In this document: piece after piece, positions 57,405 through 64,000 of the stretch
How the letters are laid out: each line of letters begins with the position of its first letter
Position numbering within the stretch: the stretch's first letter is position 1
Origin: Symbiodinium natans
Lineage: Eukaryota; Sar; Dinophyceae; Suessiales; Symbiodiniaceae
DNA length: 64,000 bases
Assembly (NCBI GenBank): GCA_905221605.1
Contig: CAJNDS010002096.1
Location: 305,001 to 369,000, forward strand
Direction: 5' to 3'
Notes under the pieces: generated by a model
Told to the model about the DNA's origin: nothing
The model's database searches: none
Seen by the model: only the letters and a program-made list of their open reading frames with translations
Program-made: the position numbers and the translations under genes

Positions 57405-60400
57405 ATGCGCCAGGAAGTGCGCCAGTTGAAGAAGCAACTTGCCGTCGTTACGGAAAGATTGGTAAAAGCCGAAGAGAGCATCAAGGCCACATGACATGCA
57501 GTTGTAGCTTTGACGGATCACACATAATCCACGTTTAGACACTTAGCAGTTGCGAGTGCCATCTTGCGAGGAAGCTCGAGAGAAATGTTTGCCTCCGGAG
57601 GCCATGTGCGCACACTAGAGTGCACCTGTCTGATCTGTCTTCGAGAGTTCGCAGCTTTCTGTACCCTTCCCACAGGAAGTGGAGCAACTCATGATGAGGC
57701 TCCTCTGCGAAGAAGCTGAAAAGCAGCTTTGTGAATGTGTGTGTGTGCGTGTGTGCATGTGGATATGCCCACTAATGCGTGGTTGGCATGTAGATGGCTT
57801 CGCAAAGTACTGTCTATTTCGAGTGACCTGCTATGCAACCCGCATGGCAATCCGGGGAGCTCATTTGTTGGGATGTATTTGGTTAAATCCTTTCTTAGGT
57901 GCAGGAAGATGGGAGGCATGTTTGTTGCAACATATACACATACAACATCTCATTTGGCAAAAGCAGTGTCTTGAATTTGGCAACAGCAGTGTCTTGAATT
58001 GTTTGTGGCGTTTTACGGACAGTTCAATTAAGTCAGTTGAGTCTGATGAGCATTGCCGCTGATTGGTTCTTGGTCTGCACGACAGCCGTCAAGAGACAGC
58101 ATGACAGAATGCAGAGGGAGGCTCCTAGCAGCGCGCCAATGCGCGCCATGCGCAGCACGTGGCAGGCTTTCAGATTTCGAGTCCCTGGCGACAGGGAGTT
58201 TCGTGCCTGACGTGTTGTCGGACTGGAGTGACTGGAGTTGTGACTTTTCCATCTTCTCCCTTTCTTGAGCATGATTTGTGCATTCAACATCCTGATCCTC
58301 GTCTGTCAGCCGAATGCTGATAGTGGATGCTAGTGAAAAGCTAAATTGCTGGGCATGTGGAGGATTCCGTGGGGTCTTTCTTGGCGATGACAGGGCAAGC
58401 AGCTCAGAACTTGCCTTTCAAGCTCTAGCCATGTTTATTCAAGCATGACCACTGTGGCCAGTTGCGCCACACCGCAGCCCGGGAACCCCGAAAATATCCT
58501 TCGCTTCGCTGTGCATGTTCCCGATTGGGGTGAGAATGCCTTGCCCGCATGCCCCTGAGCTAGACAAGGTCCAAATCTCGAAGTGCGTTGGATCCTTACA
58601 TTTGTGGGAGCAGGAAGAAGGAAGCATTGATGCAGAGGGTGATGCAAGACCTCACGTTCTGTTCGCAAACAATTTCCAACGGATGCCGATGACATTGAGC
58701 CACTTGAGCCAATTGAGCCAGAGTTGATCAGAGTCTTTTTGGGAGGCTTGGCTCTCCGTACACCCAGCTGGATGGGAGCGAGGTGGTGCAGGAGAGCTAC
58801 TGGATTACCTTGAACATCCTTGCACAACAGCGAATCTCGACATGGGCACAAGCACTCAGCTCACAGATGCATTCGGCTGCTTTTGAGAGGCTGGCGACAC
58901 GCAAGAGCTTGTGAATACAGCCGCCCGAGCTCGCGCCTTGGTGCCCCCTGCAGATCATTGCATCCATGCCTGCCAGCAACCAGTCAGTGTTGACAAGTTG
59001 ACCCAACGGGCATGTAGTTATGTTCAGTGTCTCGGCAGCCTTGGAAGCAGGAATCAAAAAGACCGGGGTTCGTGAGCTGCTGACATGTCGTAGTGACGTA
59101 CCGCTAGTAACGAGACTTGGCTTCGAGGTTTCTCAGCTGCGTAGCCGCGGATTGCAAATCAAGAAACTGCAAAGCCCAGCCACTCGAATCTCGGAGAACC
59201 TTCCGAAGCTTCCTGCATGCACTCCAGCAAGGCCTGATTTTCAAATCTGTGCCCTGCACTGCCCTGCACCCCTTCAGCCAAGTCATACTGCATTCACCCT
59301 AATTTTTTCATGCGTGCTTGCGCACTCCGTCGACGCTCAACGCATGCTTTTTCCCGGTTTAAGCAGAGTATATATCAGAACAGGTTGTCCAGCCTGCATC
59401 AACCACGCATGCACAGGCACGTCAACAGGCAGACGCTTAATGAACTCTGGGCGCCATGCTCATACGGATCTTCCGTCCACAGCACCTTGGGCCTCCAGTC
59501 ACTTCTTCTCCTGCTGCTTCGGCCGCTCGCTTTGCGTGCGACCGACTCGTCTCTCAAGCGCCTGCTTTACATCACTGAATCACATCACCCCTGCTATGGA
59601 TGTGCTGTTGGCCAAGTTCTACGTCACTGGGTGCCTGCACCCTTCCAGACAAAGGTCTGACCTGCGAGTTGAAGTCACTGGAATTGGAGCGACTGACTAT
59701 GCGGAACGGTGCAAATGACGGCACGTATTGCCGGAGCGTTGTCACCAGGTGCGAAAGGAGTCTCATTACCGGCGGTTACGCTTAAACAGATTTTTGTGAG
59801 AGTAGATAACATCCGAAGGCATGTGTGTTGAGCATCCCCATGACAAGGAAGGGCGTTGTTGGTGTAGAACGCTTGAAGTGCCCCTTCCCTGTGAGGGACC
59901 TGTAGGGCACTGTAGGGCCACTCGCCACCAACAACAGAAACTCCGAATGTCTGGACATGTCGCATGTGTACTGCCATGTTCCGCGCACGCCGACTGCACA
60001 GACGATACAGATTGAACACAACGATTCCGGCATGTCGCACGTGAGCGTTGAGTCCGGGGACTCCAAGGCACAGGAGGCTGAGGAAGAGGCGGGCTTGTGG
60101 TTGAATATATTGGAGCTGACGTTGTGTTGGAGATGTCGGACATTGCATTTGCCGAGCATGACAGAGCCAGGCCAAGTCGACCAAGCAAAAGTATTTGGCT
60201 GCCATGCTGGAGGTCGAGGCTGGTAAGCTCCTGCAAGCTCTAGGTTCTGCGTCTAGTCTTGTTCGAAGCTTGGCTCTTGTTCGTTCGATGATGCCAGCTG
60301 TGCTCGGAGGGCTACAAAGAAGAGGTGGACAAAGCCAATGCAGCAGCTGATGCATTGATTAAGGCACATTCGGCAAATGTCTTGTGGTGATGGCATGGCG

Positions 60401-62824
60401 CTTAAAACATGTTACTGTAATGTATGTGTATTGTATTGTACACCACTTATGTCTATATGCCGTCTCGGAACATGTTCTTGGCATTCCCGCCAACTCTGCT
60501 ATGGAACTACTTTGGCAATTCAAGATGTGCAAATGCGGGGGAGTGCCTGCCAAGTGCGTTGCAAGTAAAACAACTTGACTCGAAGGCAAAGGAGGAGTTG
60601 GAGGAAGAGGCTCCGTTGCCAAACGAGTTGTGCCAGCACGGGCCAATCGAACAGCTCGTAGCCTTGCTTGTGTCCTGCCATGAAGGGGTTGTACTAGAGT
60701 GGTGCAGCCAGGCAAAATTGATGAAGCAGAAGCTTGATGAGGCCATTGCGGGAGTCGAGGCGGGTGTCATCGAGAGGCATCAGGTTCTGAAGACAAAGGT
60801 TGGTGTTGCTAGTGCATCTTGCTCAGCACAGTTTTGGCCATTTCAGTTCCTTGCCTGTGAGCTGTCGGCCTTGATTTTTCCTTCGTAACAGTGTAGCATA
60901 CCTCGCGCATGTATTGGAGTCTGCTCTTTGTTGTGCGTGACGCTTTTTCCTTGCGCGCTGCTTGCTTGCCAACCGTCTTGCAGAAAACATGAGTGCACAG
61001 GGGGAAGCTTTCGGACATCATCCGGTGTTTCAGCAAGATGCCCCATTGCCCTTGATCTCTTCAGGGCCAGAGAGAAGAGGCAGACAAAGCGAACGCATCG
61101 GCTGACGCGATGAAGAAGGCAGTGCGCAATGTGTGCTCGCCAACGCCGCCAAGTGCATGTGACACCGTACAAACGGAGGTCATCATGAGTAGTCTAAAGC
61201 ACGTGACTCGAAGGCAAAGGAGGAGGCACAAGAGGAGGCTCCTTTGACGATCATGTCTGTACCAGCACGGGCCAACCTGGGTTCTGCCATGAACGGGTTG
61301 TACTAGAGTGATGCAGCCAGGCAAAACTGATGAAGCAGAACCTTGATGAGGCCATTGCTGGAGTCGAGGCGGGTGACAGACGAAGGTTGGTCGTGTTAGC
61401 GCATTTCAAGTCTTTACCTGTGAGCTATTTTTGCCCATGGGTTGAACCTCCATCGACAAGAGGTTTTTTCTAGATCTCTCCGGTTCTCGTGAGACGATCA
61501 GCACACACACGCACATCATCACGCTGTCAACATGTTCGTTCCTTGCACGACTATTGTGCACGTCTCGTCTCGCAATACGTTTAGAGACACAATACAAGGA
61601 GGGTCGTCCAGACATCATGTTGATGATGGTGTATACGGTGCCTCACGAAAATGATTCACATAGCCCCCTCATGTCGCGAAAGGCGAGGGTTCCTGGACCC
61701 TTCAGCTCATCAGCACTACCCAAGCTCGCGGTATCCGCAGCTTGGAAGGCTTTCCACTTCCTTGATAACTGGCTTTGTGTCGCGCCCAAAAACGCTTCCA
61801 CACGGGCATGCATCAGGACCGGACCATTTGGATGGAAAACTCATGGGAATGCCGGCAACACATAGCCGCATAGTGACGCAGTTATAGCACTCGCGTCATC
61901 TCGTTTTGTTTTATTTTCCAAGTCTCTCGACATCCGCTTTCCACTGCCAGTTAAGCAGGAATGCCAGGAATGCTCGGTCGCAAACTTGCCAACAACAAGT
62001 TCCCAGCACGGATGCAGTGTGGATCTCGCTATGCGTTTGATGCTAGAGATGTGACGTCACGCGGTTTGATGCGATTCCACGCTGTGCCACATGCCCTTGC
62101 CGTACGATGACGCAACAATACACAGCACAGAACGAACGGCCGCGCTTGATAATGCCAATGTCTTGAGGCCTACAAAGATGAACTTGACAAGGCAAACACA
62201 CTGGCCGCCACGATCAAGAAGGCCGTCTGTGTGTCTCGTGGGTTGAGCACCTGTAGTGCAGCATTGGCGTGGATTTAGGAGCTGGACACATTGGGCAGAG
62301 AAAAGTCTAAAGCCAAGCGTGAGGTGCAGCCCGGAGCTCATTTGCTGTTCTTGGCGGTTCAATGAACTGAAACCCCGGACCCTCTGCAAGCTCAAGCAGA
62401 TCCAGTGGAACCCTCCATGTGCTCACGTCTTTTGAACAGTATGAAGAATTTTTAGAGGCACCGTCAGAGGCTCGGAGGGAAGGTCCGTTCCCGTGACAAT
62501 GTCTTTTCGTCGCTTGTCATTTGTGCACAGGCATGCTGCTTCTTTCTGTATGCCATTCACACAGCAGTCCTCGCATGCTCGCATGTTGGGCTGGGCAGTG
62601 ACTGGTGGTTGTGAAAGCATGTGACACGTGCTGCCAAGGACGGTGCAGAATCTTTGTCAAGCCGTGCACCAGGATTTGCTGAAGGAGCAGCGGAGGTGCG
62701 ACATAACTCCCATGTCGGTCAAGGTTTCTTCACGCTGGTCTGATGATCATTGCATCATCTTGCACGCGTTGCATCCCAACGCACCAGGTCACGCACCCTA
62801 CGTGAGGAGCTTCGACGGGCCAAG
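57405..62824 (+). CDS. Multi-exon coiled-coil protein gene with repeated exons (partial)
   Basis: A series of short exons on the + strand encode charged, heptad-like helices. 57,405-57,485 reads MRQEVRQLKKQLAVVTERLV; 57,678-57,731 reads EVEQLMMRLLCEEAEKQL; 62,788-62,824 reads RTLREELRRAK. Between them two exon types recur. Type A, 54 nt each, at 60,310-60,363, 61,065-61,118 and 62,168-62,221, reads GYKEEVDKANAAADALIK, GQREEADKANASADAMKK and AYKDELDKANTLAATIKK. Type C, 52 nt each, at 60,171-60,222, 60,712-60,763 and 61,321-61,372, reads AKLMKQKLDEAIAGVEA or close. A third type, B, centres on DSKAKEE at about 60,057, 60,579 and 61,206. All have AG before them; A exons are followed by GC and C exons by GT. 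A long filament or scaffold protein is likely; no specific family is claimed. Ends of the gene are not located. Confidence 0.55.
58693..58720. repeat. 9-bp repeat, 3 copies
   Basis: ATTGAGCCA, CTTGAGCCA and ATTGAGCCA in tandem. Confidence 0.8.
60054..61373 (+). repeat. Tandem duplication of an exon set
   Basis: Order B-C-A-B-C-A-B-C. The B-C block at 60,573-60,775 and the one at 61,206-61,373 are clearly alike at DNA level through the intron (GGTTGTACTAGAGTG, GCAGCCAGGCAAAA). The first block at 60,054-60,230 is more diverged. Confidence 0.75.
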
Positions 62825-63147
62825 GCCGAAGGAGTCTGGCGTCTCAGGATTGTTCAACAACGTTCTGCGATGTTCTGTGATGTTCTGTGTGTTTGGTCTG
62901 ACCCCGGAAGCAGTTTATTTTCTGAGTCTGGCTTCTTACCTTAGGTTGCCTCTTCCTCTCCATTGTCATTCATCCTTCTTGTTCTTCCACATCCCGTCGG
63001 CTCCAAGATCTGAACCTAAGCCGGCGCTGAATCCGATTACCCCAGTCGGGCCAGTCTGGAAGCCTCCTGAAATGATGTCGCTTTTGGAGATCCGCTTCTT
63101 CCTGCCCGTGCCTCGACACTCTGGCAACCACGCGTAAACATACTCTA

Positions 63148-63301
63148 GAAGCACAATGAGTCCAAATCCGGTAGAAATACCGTCTGGAAGCCCCATCGAA
63201 GCACGATATGAAAGCACTGTAGAGACACGACCTGAAAGCGCAATAGAGGCACGACTTTAAAACCCTGTAGAAACACGCTCGGAAAACACTTTTGAAGCAC
63301 G
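63148..63301. repeat. 24-bp degenerate tandem repeat, about 6 copies
   Basis: Successive 24-nt units begin GAAGCACG, GAGACACG, GAGGCACG and GAAACACG and end in GTA or ATA. Being eight codons long, the array gives an open minus-strand frame with a repeating CLYxxF-type octapeptide, which may be a by-product. Confidence 0.8.
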
Positions 63302-64000
63302 TTACCAGAAAACGACTGGGCATGATTCAGGAACCGCGAAGTTGTGTTTTTTGAACACTATCATATTCCTCAATGATCTAGTCGCACCTCGAGAAAATGC
63401 CATAGAAATTCAATAGTCGACTAGTTTTGAAAGCTGCAGCAGAAGCACGATGTTCGAAAACCCTCATGCTCATACATGCATATATATATATACATGGAGA
63501 AACATATGCATACAGATAGCTACTGTACATGTGGAAACATGATGAAAATCACTTCGGAACTGATTTGTTTCACGGCGCTGAAGCACGGCCCTCGGATCTC
63601 ATGGAGTTTTTGATCTGAAGCCCTTCGAGCCTGGCCTGGTCCGAAACGTCTGAGCTGATAAGACCTTCTAGCCCAGAAGAAGCCTTCATTGATGCACGGT
63701 GCGTTTGATGCCGCCTGAGTGAATCCAGCAGCCTGAGGTTCTCAACCGTGTGGTCGACAAGCAAGTCTGCTCTGGAGGCGGTTGCAGTGCGCTCTTGGCA
63801 GTCTGATGTAAGCCGTTTCTTGGCAGTGGGCCGTTCAAGTCGAAATAAATTCGTGATGCCTTGGTGGTGCTTGCGCAGTTTGCTTTCGGCTGTCTTGGCT
63901 GGCAGTTGCATGGCATGCGGCAATCCACCCACCCACAATGGAACTTCTTGGAGCGTCTCCTACAGAATCCCTGGCGCCCTGATCACGAGGGTGTACAGGA
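63302..64000. other. No recognisable gene
   Basis: Contains a short (AT)n run at about 63,481-63,491. Minus-strand frames at 63.6-63.9 kb have no recognised motif. Confidence 0.4.

Noticed and set aside
1-64000. CRISPR arrays, operons or bacterial promoters
   Set aside because: No regularly spaced repeats with unique spacers and no bacterial gene organisation; the window is eukaryotic.

Overview
The window looks like nuclear DNA of a dinoflagellate, probably a Symbiodiniaceae-type alga. The reasons are: a 13-nt match to the 3' end of the dinoflagellate spliced leader inside the LTRs; TTTAGGG-type telomere-like tracts lying inside the sequence; very low gene density with long featureless spacers; many short minisatellites; exons of only 40-250 nt whose introns often begin GC as well as GT; and an intronless secretory gene. 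Nothing bacterial (operons, ribosome binding sites, CRISPR) is seen. The organism is an inference; no rRNA or marker gene is present.

Layout. 1-29.0 kb is gene-poor, with scattered candidate exons on the + strand (3.5-4.6, 10.7, 12.1, 13.2, 15.8-17.0, 23.6 kb), one on the - strand (27.1 kb), minisatellites, homopolymers and a telomere-like array at 11.3 kb. 29,033-45,386 is one very large LTR retrotransposon. It has apparently identical 297-bp LTRs (TGTGA...TCACA), a GTAT target duplication, and sits inside a GTAT microsatellite. 45.4-54.3 kb is again gene-poor, with repeats, telomere-like tracts and two candidate exons. 54,366-55,337 is an intact thioredoxin/PDI-like protein with a signal peptide and a KSEL tail. 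57.4-62.8 kb holds a multi-exon coiled-coil gene in which a set of three exons is tandemly repeated.

The retrotransposon is the main content. In order it encodes Gag; two CCCH zinc fingers; an aspartic protease; the C-terminal (thumb/connection) part of a Ty3-type reverse transcriptase with RNase H; a long unassigned region; an integrase (H2C2 zinc finger, DDE core, GPY/F module); a methyltransferase-like region; the N-terminal (fingers/palm, YVDD) part of the reverse transcriptase; a GC-rich spacer; a Tpt1/KptA-type RNA 2'-phosphotransferase; a RanBP2-type zinc finger; a membrane segment; a SWIM zinc finger; and a phospholipase D-like nuclease with one HxK motif. The reverse transcriptase is thus split and permuted, with the halves in the wrong order and about 5 kb apart. 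Three changes of reading frame interrupt the reading: -1 at the Gag/CCCH junction, +1 in the integrase zinc finger, and -1 before the RanBP2 finger.

Twelve copies of one small hairpin (GCGGNCC, loop, GGN'CGC, with a bulged G and compensating changes in the stem) occur in the LTRs, the 5' leader, the inter-domain linkers and the 3' region of this element. I saw none outside it. All calls come from reading the sequence and its translations; no similarity search was run.
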